This document shows, piece after piece, positions 47,368-57,903 of a stretch of 64,000 nucleotides of DNA. A program made the translations under genes and the position numbers. The DNA is from Anthracocystis setariae (lineage: Eukaryota; Basidiomycota; Ustilaginomycetes; Ustilaginales; Ustilaginaceae). The DNA is taken from assembly GCA_928724745.1 (NCBI GenBank), contig CAKMXJ010000032.1:310001-374000 (forward strand). The letters run 5' to 3'. Numbering within the stretch: position 1 is the stretch's first letter; every line of letters starts with the position of its first letter. Below the pieces are notes generated by a model. That model ran no database searches, was not told where the DNA came from, and saw only the letters and a list, made by a program, of their open reading frames with translations.

Positions 47368-50208
47368 ATGGCGGATATCGACGTCAAACGCGAGGACGAG
47401 CGCGCCCCACGCAGCGACGAAGAAGACACCAAGCCACGCGTGCAGCACGCTGGGAAGCGCCCGCCTGTCGACCCCTTCGCTGAGGATGATGACGATGACC
47501 TAGACGATCGCGAGCAAGACGAAGACGACGAAGACGATGAGGAAGATGACGACGACGAGGATGACGACGACGAAGAGGAGGAGGGCATGCGGGGTGGACG
47601 AAGACGGGCCAAGAAGCAGCGACGCAACCGTTTCCTCGATGTCGAGGCCGAAGTAGATGATGACGAAGAGGATCTAGACGAAGAGGAAGAAGAGCTCGCA
47701 CGAGAGGATGGCTTCATCGAGGAAGATATCCCTGATGATACAGAGGACGTCCAGAGACGAGCCGCCGCCGACAATCAGAGGCTAGACCGTTTCCGCAGAC
47801 AAGAGGAAGACACCAACGCCGAAGCGCTCGCAGAAGAGCTCCGTCAACGTTACGGTCGATCTGCCCGTTACGCAGCCCAATCCGACTATGCCGAGGTCCC
47901 GCAGCGTCTTCTGATGCCCTCCGTCGAAGATCCCAGCTTGTGGGGTGTACCATGCAAGCCCGGTAGGGAGAGGGACATTGTCATGACCCTCGTTCGCAAG
48001 GCCATGGCCGAGAACTTTACCTCCAATCCGATGCGCGTCATCTCTGCCTTTTGCCGTGACACCATTCCCGGAAAGATCTACGTCGAGGCAAGACGCGCCG
48101 ATGATGTCGTCAAAGCTTGCAACGGTCTCGCAGGTGTCTATGCTCGCCAAACCACCAACCTCCACCTCATCCCCATCTCCGAGATGGCGGACTTGCTCAA
48201 GCTTCAGAAGGTGCAGAACGAAATCCAGGTCGGTGGATGGGTTCGTTTAAAACGTGGAAAGTACGCCGGCGATCTGGCTCAGGTCCTCGACGTCTCGGAA
48301 AACGGCGAAGAGGTCGGTCTCAAGATGGTTCCTCGTATCGACCTCAACCCCAAGGACAGCGGCCTCTATACCGACAGTCTCGGTCGCAAGAGGAAGAAGG
48401 GCGCTGGATCCTCTTCCACCACGGTCGCCTTCCGACCTCCGCAGCGCTTCTTCAACCCCGAAGAGGTACAAAAGGCCTACCCAAAAGACACCCCCACCAA
48501 GCGCGGCAGTGTGTGGGTCTTCCAGAACGACAGCTATCGCGATGGCTACCTCGAGAAGGATGTCAGAGTCACCGGTATCATCACCGAGAACGTCAATCCC
48601 ACTCTGGACGAAATCACCAAGTTTGCAGGCGAGAGCTCGATCGAAGATGGCATGCCCAAGCTCGGCGCTGTCGACCTCAGCTTGATCGCCGATGCGAGCA
48701 AGAAGGCCACCGAGGCTCTGATCCAGCCCAAGGACCAAGTCGAGATCTTCGAGGGTGAACAGGCAGGTGTCTATGGTATAGTCAAGGCCATCAACAACGA
48801 CGTCATCACCATTCAGCTTGAGCACGAAGACCTCATGGATCAGATCGTCGAGGTGCCCGCACGCAGTGTTCGCAAGCGCTTCAAGCCAGGTGACCACATC
48901 AAGGTCATGTCCGGCAAGCACGCCGACGAGACTGGTCTGGTCGTCAAAGTGGAAGACAACGTCACCACCTTCTTGTCCGATCTGTCCATGCAGGAGGTTT
49001 CGGTATTCAGCAAAGACATCCGACAGGCCGCCGAGGTGGGTTCAGGCGTCAACGTCATCAGCGGTTACGAGCTGCACAACCTCGTCCAGCTCGACGCCCA
49101 AACCGTCGGCATCATCTTCAACATCGAGCGTGAAAGCTTCAAGGTCCTCGACCAGACCGGACAGGTGGTCACGGTCAAGCCCCACCAGATCAGTACAAAG
49201 AAGGACACCAGTCGTGCCTTCGCGCTCGATCACGACGGCAACGAGATTCGCTCCGGCGATATGGTCAAGGAAGTCGTTGGACCCTTCTCGCGTCTGCGTC
49301 AAGGTCAAGTCTTGCACATCTACCAGTCCATGATCGTTTTCTTGCATAACCGCGAGTATACCGAAAACGGCGGTGTCTTCATCGCTCGTGCTCGTACGCT
49401 CGAGCCTTTGGCACCCAAGAGCGTCTCGACCAAGGCCAAGAAGGACGGCGGCGATCTCTCAAAGATGAATCCCGCCCTCTCTAGCTTGTCGGGCGGTGGT
49501 GCCAACGACGTTCGCGTCGAAGGTCAGAGACGATTCGGTGGACGTGACATGCACAAGGGCAAGAATGTTGCCATCATCAAAGGTCCTTACAAGACGTACC
49601 GCGGACGTATCACCGAGACCACCGGCAACATGGCGCGTATCGAGCTCACATCCGTCTCCAAGCCGATCACCGTCCAACTGGAGTGGTTGGTGGAGAAGGA
49701 TCCTATCACTGGCAAGAGTTCCAAGCTGACTGGCGGTTCAGGACCACCCAGGAGCGGGGGCTACACTGGCATGGGTTCGGGTATGGGCGGCGACCGTGGT
49801 AGCGGCGGTATGTCGAGCAATCCATACTCTGGTAGCTCGATGGGCGGAGGTGGCTACAACCCATACAGCGGATCGCAACCTGTTGGAGCTGGTGGTTACG
49901 GTTCTTCTGGAGGTGCGGCAGGCGGATGGGACAGCTATTCCCAGCCTGTCGCAACGCAAGCGTCGTCGGGCGGTTATGGAGGTGCAGGAGGCATCGGAGG
50001 CAGGGCACCAGCGTACAATCCGTATGCTGGCGATGGTGGCAAGACGCCTGCCTACAACCCGTACGGCGACGGCGGCAAGACGCCAGCCTACAACCCAATG
50101 GCGGATGGTGGTAAGACTCCGGCTTACAATCCGATGGGCGACGGAGGCCGAACGCCTGGATACAACCCTTATGGTGACGGCGGCCGTACACCAGCCTACT
50201 ACCCTTAA
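47368..50208 (+). CDS. SPT5: Transcription elongation factor SPT5
   Basis: Large subunit of the DSIF complex, 946 residues. It opens with a very acidic region (Asp/Glu runs, about 40-130). The NGN domain follows (RDIVMTLVRKAMAENF..., about 200-290), with the heterodimer interface for SPT4. Several KOW domains follow (QVGGWVRLKRGKYAGDLAQV, VEIFEGEQAGVYGIVKAI, FKPGDHIKVMSGKHADETG, GKNVAIIKGPYKTYRGRI). The tail (about 790-946) is Gly/Ser/Tyr-rich and ends in six TPAYNP-type repeats, likely the phosphorylated C-terminal repeat domain. The start is the first ATG with a good context (ATCATGG). No intron is present. Confidence 0.96.
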   Translation: MADIDVKREDERAPRSDEEDTKPRVQHAGKRPPVDPFAEDDDDDLDDREQDEDDEDDEEDDDDEDDDDEEEEGMRGGRRRAKKQRRNRFLDVEAEVDDDEEDLDEEEEELAREDGFIEEDIPDDTEDVQRRAAADNQRLDRFRRQEEDTNAEALAEELRQRYGRSARYAAQSDYAEVPQRLLMPSVEDPSLWGVPCKPGRERDIVMTLVRKAMAENFTSNPMRVISAFCRDTIPGKIYVEARRADDVVKACNGLAGVYARQTTNLHLIPISEMADLLKLQKVQNEIQVGGWVRLKRGKYAGDLAQVLDVSENGEEVGLKMVPRIDLNPKDSGLYTDSLGRKRKKGAGSSSTTVAFRPPQRFFNPEEVQKAYPKDTPTKRGSVWVFQNDSYRDGYLEKDVRVTGIITENVNPTLDEITKFAGESSIEDGMPKLGAVDLSLIADASKKATEALIQPKDQVEIFEGEQAGVYGIVKAINNDVITIQLEHEDLMDQIVEVPARSVRKRFKPGDHIKVMSGKHADETGLVVKVEDNVTTFLSDLSMQEVSVFSKDIRQAAEVGSGVNVISGYELHNLVQLDAQTVGIIFNIERESFKVLDQTGQVVTVKPHQISTKKDTSRAFALDHDGNEIRSGDMVKEVVGPFSRLRQGQVLHIYQSMIVFLHNREYTENGGVFIARARTLEPLAPKSVSTKAKKDGGDLSKMNPALSSLSGGGANDVRVEGQRRFGGRDMHKGKNVAIIKGPYKTYRGRITETTGNMARIELTSVSKPITVQLEWLVEKDPITGKSSKLTGGSGPPRSGGYTGMGSGMGGDRGSGGMSSNPYSGSSMGGGGYNPYSGSQPVGAGGYGSSGGAAGGWDSYSQPVATQASSGGYGGAGGIGGRAPAYNPYAGDGGKTPAYNPYGDGGKTPAYNPMADGGKTPAYNPMGDGGRTPGYNPYGDGGRTPAYYP

Positions 50209-50382
50209 GCCGTTCTTCAAACAGGTCTCGCTACTTTCAAATCACAAAACCACACCCGTTTTCCAGAGGTTTTCAGCATTCGTCGACCCGACAAAAAGAC
50301 ATGCAATTTTTCAGTTTACGGAAATGACATGACAGCTATGCTTAGCGTACAAATACAGTGTGGAGAGAGGCGTGGGGAGAAT

Positions 50383-51504
50383 CTAGGATTGAGCTGGGTG
50401 TGGAAGCAATCGAGTACGGAAGGCAGCAAGGTCCGAGTCGGATTGAATGCTTTTGATGGTTTGGGACATGAGCGCTGCATTGCGATGTTGGATGGCGGTG
50501 GCGGCTGAGGTTGGGGAGGGGGAGGGGGTATAAGGTATGGAGCAGAGGATGGAGCGCAGATGCTGTGTTGCGACCTTGAGTGGGGATTCGAAGGAGTTGT
50601 AACGGTCTCGGAGGTGTAAATACTCTTGAGCGACCTGGTTTGGTGTCAGTTCCAAGCTTTCGCCGATGCGATCCGACGCGGGTAGGGATGGTCGAAAGAG
50701 GGCTGGGTTCTCCAACAGCGTCTCTCCAACCATGACGCCAGTTGCACCAGTGACGGTGAGGTTTGTAGGGATATCCTCCCAGCACCTCACATTACCATTG
50801 CTGACGACAGCCGTGTCGCCGTTGGGCTGGGCTGCATCCCTTAGCAATCCTTCGGCCTGCAAAGCCTGCTTGACCTCAACGACCATGTCCAAGTCCGCTA
50901 AGCCCTTCCTCCTCCTAACGGAAGAGGCAAATCTCGGATGGACAGTCACGAGACTACTGCCAGCTTTTGCGAGGACAACAGCTAAATCGGACGTCTGCTC
51001 CTTGGGCACTGTCAATCGAATCTTGGTGGTGATCGGTACATCCACCGCCTGCGCAAGACCAGACACCATCTGTGCAAGCACGGGCCAGTTCTGCTTGGGA
51101 AGCAGGTATGCGCCGTAATGTCCTTGCTCGGCATGACGCTGCGGACAGCCGAGGTTGAGGTCGATCGCGTCAGCGTAAGTTGCAACCTTTCTTGCTGCTT
51201 CGATTAGCTCTTGTACGTCGTTTCCGGCGATCTGGACGATCTGGGGTGCTGGCTGGCCCCTGAGAGGATGTGCGGAGTGGCGGACGATGCTCTCCGGAGC
51301 GTTGCTACCCAGCGTGAGACTCTTGACGAGCGTATCGAGCGTTTCGCGGTCAGAGTTGAGCTCGGAGGCGAGGTACATTTGCGTCCATGTCGAAGTTGCG
51401 CCGTGAAGCACTGTTTGGAGGCGGAAGGCAAGATCGGATTGGCCGACCATGGGCGCAGCGCAATACAGCAGGCTGTCCAGCGGGAGCCTGTGATGCACTA
51501 CCAT
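50383..51504 (-). CDS. DUS1: tRNA-dihydrouridine synthase, Dus1 type
   Basis: FMN-dependent enzyme of 373 residues that reduces uridine to dihydrouridine in the tRNA D-loop. CAAPMVGQSDLAFR is the N-terminal flavin block. The catalytic cysteine is C120 in LNLGCPQRHAEQGHYGAYL, whose GHYGAYL ending is typical of Dus1 (positions 16/17) rather than Dus2-4. TTKIRL, TVHPRF and VVSNGNVRCWED follow in the TIM barrel. A shorter C-terminal helical domain ends the protein. The start is the ATG at 51504 (MVVHHR). Convergent with SPT5 and divergent from KNL1. Confidence 0.92.
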   Translation of the reverse strand: MVVHHRLPLDSLLYCAAPMVGQSDLAFRLQTVLHGATSTWTQMYLASELNSDRETLDTLVKSLTLGSNAPESIVRHSAHPLRGQPAPQIVQIAGNDVQELIEAARKVATYADAIDLNLGCPQRHAEQGHYGAYLLPKQNWPVLAQMVSGLAQAVDVPITTKIRLTVPKEQTSDLAVVLAKAGSSLVTVHPRFASSVRRRKGLADLDMVVEVKQALQAEGLLRDAAQPNGDTAVVSNGNVRCWEDIPTNLTVTGATGVMVGETLLENPALFRPSLPASDRIGESLELTPNQVAQEYLHLRDRYNSFESPLKVATQHLRSILCSIPYTPSPSPTSAATAIQHRNAALMSQTIKSIQSDSDLAAFRTRLLPHPAQS

Positions 51505-52018
51505 CGCTGCGAGATCGCTCGGCCTGGCCGCTCAGTCCATGCTCTCTCTCACGCTTTGAGTGCGGACATCCCGACGGAAAGCGCCGAGGTTCGTTGTGAT
51601 GAGGGACAGTACGAGAAAGAAGGGTGCAGCATGAGCGAGAAGAAAGGGTGGAGGTAAGTAAAAATTGAGGTCACGTGCAAAATTTCGTATTGTGGCTGAC
51701 TGGCGCGCAGCCCAAGATTGTGAGAGAGCAACACTACTACTACTACTGGCAGCTGAGCTACATGGCGCGTGAATTTGGAGGCCCTTCGGAAACACCGACT
51801 GCCGACGCGACTCCGAGGCATCTCGGGCGCGTTTCTTGAGACCAACACATCATATCCACACACACTTGCTGTTCCGATCGTGATTGGCGACCATCATCAT
51901 CACACCGTCCCATCCTCTTGAACCTCACTGAAGCTCCATAATCAGGTCTTCCCGTATACCCCATCACAGAAGACGGTTCCAGTCCGCATTTCGTCACAGG
52001 CGCGCTTGATTTGCAAAG
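51505..52018. other. Divergent promoter region of DUS1 and KNL1
   Basis: The 514-bp spacer contains ACT triplet repeats near 51730-51750. No gene is seen. Confidence 0.5.
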
Positions 52019-55000
52019 ATGCCATCTCCTCTCAAACCACGACGATCGCCACGATCCAGAATGTCGCTCGCTGGAACAGGATCTGGAGGCTTGCCTCTCG
52101 GAGGATCTTCGATGACCACCAAATCTTCTCAGGCCGATCTATCCGCCAAGGAGAACACTCGATCCGCAAGAATCTCGACATCCGGCAAGGACGACACGAT
52201 GAAAGCGGCAAAAGAACGCGCTACGTCCAAGAAGCGCGCAGCATCTGTCGGAGGTGCTGAGCTCGATACCCTGCTCAAAGAAGCCAGCAACAAAGCGAAC
52301 ACGATCAACCTGTCCACCAGCAGACGCAACGCTCCAGCGCCCCGAAAGAGTGCCATCCGTCAGGTGCCTCAGGTGTTCCTTAGCCCCACCGGTCTGGTGC
52401 CTAGTCCAGAGTCCAGGAAAGGCCTTCCGATGCCTTCGCTCACAGAGCAGATCGCACAAATCGGAAAACCGGAAGCTTCGGCTCCCAGCAGATCCAGCAG
52501 AGCGTCGCTACCCCATGTCAGCTCCACTAGCAACAGTGGTGCTTCTAGTTCTGCGACAGCAAGAGCTCGTGACGGCATGCAAGCTTCCAGTGCGCTCACT
52601 GCTGCAGCTACCACTATCCTCTCTGCATCGACAAGCAAGGCTGCACCGGTTTCGAGAAGTGCAATGACGCAGGTCGTTCGTCCCAAGCGACGAGTCACGT
52701 TCAGTGCCCGTCAGGAGAAAACCGAATTTGCTCGTGACGAGCCAACTCTTCGCCTCGGCAGCTCGAGAAGGGAGCAGATCTCCCCTCCATCGACACCAGC
52801 AAGCTCCTCCACCAACGCCGGATTCCAATCCTACATCCAGTCGCAGGATGACGTGAGCTCGGACAGTGACAGCGACAGCGAAAGTGAGAGCGAGTCCGAG
52901 TCGGACATGGATCTGGATGCCTCGAACGAGTTGGCAGCTAGATCGCTCGCCGCCTCCATCGCCGCCTCTTTGCCCCATGACGACTCTACCCTGGACGCGT
53001 CCATGGACGAAAGCAATGCCTCTGCCTCCGACTCGACGGCCAACATGGATTTCACCGGTACGCATGGCTCTGTACGGAAGCGATCGTTTGCTGACCCTTC
53101 CGACGATTCGGTCTCTATGAGCTTGGATGTGGTAGACGAACAGTCGATGCAGATGGATACTACGCAGGCAATGTCCTCTGCGCCCGTTCTCAAACGCAGG
53201 CGAAGCAGCATGGCTGCCGATGAGTCCATCTCGACAGACGCATCAGAGGGCTCCCCTGACATGGACATGGACAAGTCAGCTTCCATGGAATTCACTGGGG
53301 TCCATGCGCCCGTGCAAGCAGACGACTCCGACGACTCCGACGAGAGCGATGGGGGCGATGTTGATGGGATGGAGATGACCAAGGCGATCACCACCAAGAT
53401 CGAAGCCAAGAGGAACAGCGATGCCACTGCCACGATCGTCACAGACTCGCCAGAACTGGGCAGCAGTGATTCGGAAGGCGACGACACCATCCTCGCCGAT
53501 GCGACCGTGCCCATGGAGATGACTCGCGCAGTCACCGGCTTCATTCGCGAGAAAGACCATGCCTCGAGCGACATGGACATTGTCGACCACAGTTCCAGCA
53601 ACGCTTTCCTTCCATCGTCGTCGGATGAAGCTTCGATGGCGATGGACATGACCCTGCCCATGGGCCATGCTGCAAGCTCGGATGCTTCACCGGTCAAGCC
53701 GACGACGCCCGGTAGAAGTCCCGTGAAACTGGGTGCGGGTGCACCGAGTCCATTCCAGCCAACGCCAGGCAAGTCGCCCAGTCGATTCCGCCAATCTCTT
53801 CGTGGAGGCATGGCAGCGCTCGAGACGGGCTCTCAGTCCCCCGCTCAACGTGTTGGTGGTTCCTTGCCGCCCAAAGGCCACATCCCGCTGTCGATTCTTC
53901 AAGCCGATTCGACCTCGTTCCGTCGCTCCATCATCGGCGGCGTTTCTTCGCCATCGTACCATCACTCGCCAGCTCGACGAATCCAGAAGCAAGAGCCCGC
54001 TGACCGTGAACCTGGCGCTCCACTGACGGCTGACAATCTGGCACAGGCAGGTCGTGCAGCCAGCTCGTCCCCGGTAGCCAAGCCCAGCCATGCAGCCGCA
54101 ACGCAAGCAGGTCAACGCAAGTCGCTCAGCAGCGCCGGTTTGGTCTGGCCTTACAGCGGTCCTACTGCTTCCGCCTCGCGCTTCTCGCCGTCCAAGGGCA
54201 CGAGTCCAAAGCGTCGCGCTGGACGTTCTTCGATCGTTGCGGCTGTCCTGCCTGATCTCTCCAGCGCAGCTACCAATGACGATTCCTTCCACTCGGCTGT
54301 CGAGGCCCGTGGCGCAAGCAGCGATCCTCAGGACAGCTCCGTTGCGCACTCTGAGGTTGGCGTTGGTGTAGACAGCATCGACGACTACAGCAACGACGAG
54401 GCCAACCAGGTCCCTGTGCAGATGCCGCTCAACGACTTCCTCCGCTTCGTCGGCGTCCACTTCAACGACGACATGAGTGCGTCGCGTCGCAAGCCGGTCC
54501 CACCCGGCAAAAGCGAGCAAAGTCCCGAGGATGGCGCTGCGGCCGACTTCCGTGAGCCTGTGTCGATGATGCGGCTCGTCAAGGCGGCGTGCGGCTCGGT
54601 TCCTCAGCTCGCAGCGCTGCGCGAAGCGTGTCGCGAGATCAAGGAGCAAGTCGACGATGGTCGAGAAAAGATGGTCGAGATGGAACAGGCTTTCTATGAT
54701 TCGCCTCCTGACTTTGTCCGTGAGATCATGGGCCTGCAAAACGAAGAGGAGAGGCGAGACATGGAGGCGCAGTTCAAGCTTCAGAAGCAGGCTGCCCGTG
54801 CGCTCGTCAGCGCCGACTACTACGGCTGGCGGCTCGACAAAGAATTCGACCAAGAGATGATCCAGACGCTCAAAGCCTACCAGGGCCGTCTTCAGTGCGA
54901 TCTGCACATTGTCGAGCAGAAGAGGCAGCAGCTTCAGCACGAGATTCTTCCGGTTTTGAGAGTCAAGCATGCCAAGCTCAAGGCGGATCTGGCGCTGGCC

Positions 55001-56035
55001 AAGCAGCGTCAGGCCGAGATCGAGACGTGCGACGCCGAGGAGCTCAAAGGTCTGTACTCGAGCATCGAGGAGCAGCACGAGGTGCTTGAGGGCATGCGAG
55101 CCAAGCTCAGCGATGTCGAGGAGCAGCACGAACGGCTGCTGGTGCGACTCGAGGAGAACAGGGAGAAGATGGCTGCGGCTCAGGAGATGGTGGACAAGGC
55201 GCATGCAACGGTCGACCAGATTCAGGGGTATACTCGTGGCGAGGCGGGCCGCCTGCTTCGCGAAATCCGCAACCTTGAGAAGCTGCACCTGGTTCGCATC
55301 TTGGACAATGGCTTCGATCCGACTCTCGAGGACGAAACGACGGAGAGCTGTGCAGGCAGCACCAACCGCGATGTTGTATTCATCCTGGATGGCTGGCTCC
55401 AGGTGTCCATGTCCCTGCTCGTCAGCAGCAACAGCAACCAGCTCCCTACCAACAGCAAGGTTTCGCGCATTCACCTCAAGCAGAAAGGCACGCGCTCCAG
55501 CAACGAGGACACAAATCTCGTCCGTAAGCTCGCGGTTCAGATTCTACAGGGCGACTTTGATGTCGAATTCGCCGACGATATCCCTCAAGATGCGCTGCTC
55601 GTGCTGCGCAGGATCTCTCAAACCCTGATCCGCCAGCGCATCCTCCTGGCTGAAATCGAGCACCTTCGATGCCGATTCCCCGTGCAGCTGCTCGATGATA
55701 GCGCCGTCCCAGCGAGGAAGATCCTCGGTGGCACGCCCGACGCCTCGATCGATTCCGATGCGGGTGAAAGTGGCCTGAACGAGCTGGCACTGCAGGCGTC
55801 GGTGCTGCTGCCGAACAAGAGGAGCAAGATCGTGATCACCGCCACGTCCGACCTCAAAGGCGTGGGAGAGAGCAGATCGATCCTGCTGGCGGACAGTGTC
55901 AGGGTGGAGAGGGTGTATGGGAGTGTCGATGCCGAGGCTATGTCGTTGCAGATTCTGGACTGCATCGAGACGGACCCGACGATTGGCAGCTTGAGCAAAG
56001 CGTTTATCGAGACGATCGAGACTTTTGATAGTTAG
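52019..56035 (+). CDS. Kinetochore scaffold KNL1/Spc7/Spc105
   Basis: Protein of 1338 residues with the architecture of fungal KNL1. The N-terminal half is disordered. RRVTFS (about residue 225) is a likely PP1-docking RVxF motif. Several MELT-like sites, targets of Mps1 kinase and docking points for Bub1/Bub3, lie between about 340 and 545: MDFTGTHG, MEFTGVHA, MEMTKAIT, MEMTRAVT and MDMTLPMG. A Spc7-type region begins at QMPLNDFLRFVGVHFND (about 800). A long coiled coil (about 860-1110) follows, and then a C-terminal globular part that would be the tandem RWD, which contacts the Mis12 complex. The start is the first ATG. A 595-codon antisense ORF is a codon-bias shadow. Confidence 0.9.
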   Translation: MPSPLKPRRSPRSRMSLAGTGSGGLPLGGSSMTTKSSQADLSAKENTRSARISTSGKDDTMKAAKERATSKKRAASVGGAELDTLLKEASNKANTINLSTSRRNAPAPRKSAIRQVPQVFLSPTGLVPSPESRKGLPMPSLTEQIAQIGKPEASAPSRSSRASLPHVSSTSNSGASSSATARARDGMQASSALTAAATTILSASTSKAAPVSRSAMTQVVRPKRRVTFSARQEKTEFARDEPTLRLGSSRREQISPPSTPASSSTNAGFQSYIQSQDDVSSDSDSDSESESESESDMDLDASNELAARSLAASIAASLPHDDSTLDASMDESNASASDSTANMDFTGTHGSVRKRSFADPSDDSVSMSLDVVDEQSMQMDTTQAMSSAPVLKRRRSSMAADESISTDASEGSPDMDMDKSASMEFTGVHAPVQADDSDDSDESDGGDVDGMEMTKAITTKIEAKRNSDATATIVTDSPELGSSDSEGDDTILADATVPMEMTRAVTGFIREKDHASSDMDIVDHSSSNAFLPSSSDEASMAMDMTLPMGHAASSDASPVKPTTPGRSPVKLGAGAPSPFQPTPGKSPSRFRQSLRGGMAALETGSQSPAQRVGGSLPPKGHIPLSILQADSTSFRRSIIGGVSSPSYHHSPARRIQKQEPADREPGAPLTADNLAQAGRAASSSPVAKPSHAAATQAGQRKSLSSAGLVWPYSGPTASASRFSPSKGTSPKRRAGRSSIVAAVLPDLSSAATNDDSFHSAVEARGASSDPQDSSVAHSEVGVGVDSIDDYSNDEANQVPVQMPLNDFLRFVGVHFNDDMSASRRKPVPPGKSEQSPEDGAAADFREPVSMMRLVKAACGSVPQLAALREACREIKEQVDDGREKMVEMEQAFYDSPPDFVREIMGLQNEEERRDMEAQFKLQKQAARALVSADYYGWRLDKEFDQEMIQTLKAYQGRLQCDLHIVEQKRQQLQHEILPVLRVKHAKLKADLALAKQRQAEIETCDAEELKGLYSSIEEQHEVLEGMRAKLSDVEEQHERLLVRLEENREKMAAAQEMVDKAHATVDQIQGYTRGEAGRLLREIRNLEKLHLVRILDNGFDPTLEDETTESCAGSTNRDVVFILDGWLQVSMSLLVSSNSNQLPTNSKVSRIHLKQKGTRSSNEDTNLVRKLAVQILQGDFDVEFADDIPQDALLVLRRISQTLIRQRILLAEIEHLRCRFPVQLLDDSAVPARKILGGTPDASIDSDAGESGLNELALQASVLLPNKRSKIVITATSDLKGVGESRSILLADSVRVERVYGSVDAEAMSLQILDCIETDPTIGSLSKAFIETIETFDS

Positions 56036-56537
56036 ATTACGCCCTGTGGGTTGTTCCAGATTCTGTATGCTTTGGTCTTGTGCTATGTATTTGTACCGCT
56101 CCGAATCACAGATGAGTTACCGGAAGGATGCTTTGACTGACCAATGAGTCGTGAGCATCGTGTGTTTGGGTCTCGGTTTGGCGAGCGGCTGATTTCGGTG
56201 AACGGGGAGGTGGAGGAGTCAGTCTGTTTCAACATGTGAATTCGTTGTTTTGGGAGTGCTAGTGTACACGGCTCCTTTTAAAGGGTGGAGCCTGGAGAAA
56301 TGGTACAGATCGGTGCGAGAGTCGATGTGGTGGTCGATCTGTGTGTAAGTGGCAAGCGAGCCTGCTTCAAGTTGTGCTGATGTCGGTAGATGCGGGCAAA
56401 ACGTCCAGCAGGGTTGGGTTTGTGAGGGATTAGAGTCGAGACGATGGCTGATCTGTAGCCTCGTATGTCTTTGGGAGGGGGTTGGCGAATGGCGCCGTTG
56501 TCGACGGGTGTCGTTGGTGATGGAAACCAGGATTGAA
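56036..56537. other. Convergent 3' flanks of KNL1 and MRP10
   Basis: The 502-bp spacer has no supported gene; open frames on both strands lack domains. Confidence 0.5.
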
Positions 56538-56898
56538 TTACATCTGCTTGGACAACCTCGCCAAGTGGTAGTTGATGCTAGGCTTCGAGACACCGCCGCG
56601 AGGTTTCTGTGTAGAACAAAGCCGAAAACGAGATGGGAAGTCAGCTGCACCGCTCCTCGTCGACCTCTGAAACCACTGTCCAGAGGCGAGCTAGGCCCAA
56701 GAGGCCGTCCGACGGACGGAAGATACTTACCCTGCTAGCCATGCATTCTTGCAACGCCCTGGCCGAATCCTTGCAAGCGCCGATGTTGTTCAGATCGTTG
56801 GAGCTCGCCCAGCACGCCAGCATGGTAGCGAATTCAGCCGCGCACGGTGCCGCAGCAGCGTCCTTCCTCGGCCTGACCTTGAGCTTGTTCAACTTCAT
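56538..56898 (-). CDS. MRP10: Mitochondrial small-ribosomal-subunit protein Mrp10/mS37, two exons
   Basis: Exons 56731-56898 and 56538-56606 join into 79 codons (78 residues). The 124-bp intron has a GTAAGT donor and ACACAG acceptor and lies between codons. The protein carries twin CX9C motifs (C19/C29 and C42/C52), as in CHCH-domain proteins imported by the Mia40 pathway. The second exon encodes KPRGGVSKPSINYHLARL, matching the conserved SINYH.ARL end of Mrp10. Neither exon alone would reach usual ORF-size cutoffs, so the gene is easily missed. The start is the first ATG of the exon (MKLNKLKVRPRK). Divergent from SEC61 beta. Confidence 0.9.
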
Positions 56899-57597
56899 CT
56901 TGACGGATCGAGTGGAAAAGATGGCAGTCGATGTGGTAGGTTGAGAAGAAATGGCGAGGGTGGAGTTAGGACGAAATTTGGTATGGGTGTGCAGCTTGAT
57001 TCTATCGGCCGGTAAGCGAGGTGGATTTTCCAGGTAGCGGACCCGAGAGACTCGCACCTGCATTTGGACGTGTGCTGTCTGAGCTGGAAGGCTCAGGCTG
57101 CCGGCCGCTTTCGTCCAACCCCACCCACCCTGCTAGAGCTGGCTGAGGGCGCGTGGGGCAACTCGTTCTCGTTCTTCTAACCGATTGCGCCTGCTATCAT
57201 CTCCCTCTACCGGTCTCTACATCATCAACGAATCTGTTCAAGGCTCTGGAACCACCAGAAGGATATATAGATCATCATGGTACGTAGGACGCAGACATGG
57301 AGAACGAGGCTATGGCCAGCTCTGTGGGCTAGTGTGATGGCAACATCGACAAATGGTGACTGACACTCCTCCTCTCGTTTCCCCTCATGACACCTTTTCA
57401 ACTCGTCTCGCAACCTTCGATCTGTATACGAATCGATTCCGACGCTGGTTTTTGGCACTGCTCTTTTCTTGGATCCTCCCTCGGTCCCATGCCTCGCGGC
57501 TTTCCCTCGCATATCGATCAACGCCCTCATTCGAACAACCCTACCGTGTTGAACGACTGCATCTTCACCACCAACTCTGCCTCTGCACCGACACGCA
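56899..57597. other. Divergent promoter region of MRP10 and SEC61 beta
   Basis: A 699-bp region with short open frames only. A pyrimidine-rich leader precedes 57598. Confidence 0.5.
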
Positions 57598-57903
57598 ATG
57601 GGTCTGGACACTGAACAGTCTGACGCAAAAGCATCCGGCGCCCAGCCCAACCTCGCCGCTCTGGCATCAAGGAACTCGCAAGCCGTGCGACGTCGTGCTG
57701 CCCAGAAGGCTGCCGACAAGCCCAACTCGACGCGTGCCGCCGGTGCCGGTGGTTCGTCTTCGACCATGATGCGCCTGTACACGGACGACTCCAAGGGTCT
57801 CAGCGTCGACCCCGTTGTGGTACTTGTGCTTTCGATTGCCTTCGTCTTCTCGGTTGTCTTGTTGCACATCATCGGCAAGTTCATGAGGTGGTTCTCCAAG
57901 TAA
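57598..57903 (+). CDS. SBH1: Protein translocon subunit Sec61 beta
   Basis: Tail-anchored ER protein of 101 residues, the beta subunit of the Sec61 translocon. A hydrophilic cytosolic region with SRNSQAVRRRAAQKA precedes the conserved MMRLYTDDSKGLSVDPVVVL block. A single C-terminal membrane segment (about 73-94) is followed by the short tail KFMRWFSK. The length and order match the family. The start is the ATG at 57598 (GCAATGG context). The adjacent 2.7 kb downstream is gene-poor. Confidence 0.95.
   Translation: MGLDTEQSDAKASGAQPNLAALASRNSQAVRRRAAQKAADKPNSTRAAGAGGSSSTMMRLYTDDSKGLSVDPVVVLVLSIAFVFSVVLLHIIGKFMRWFSK

Noticed and set aside
53687..55474. 595-codon minus-strand ORF inside KNL1
   Set aside because: It is antisense to the KNL1 coiled coil, rich in Leu and Arg because of reversed Gln/Glu/Lys codons, and has no ATG-proximal domain.
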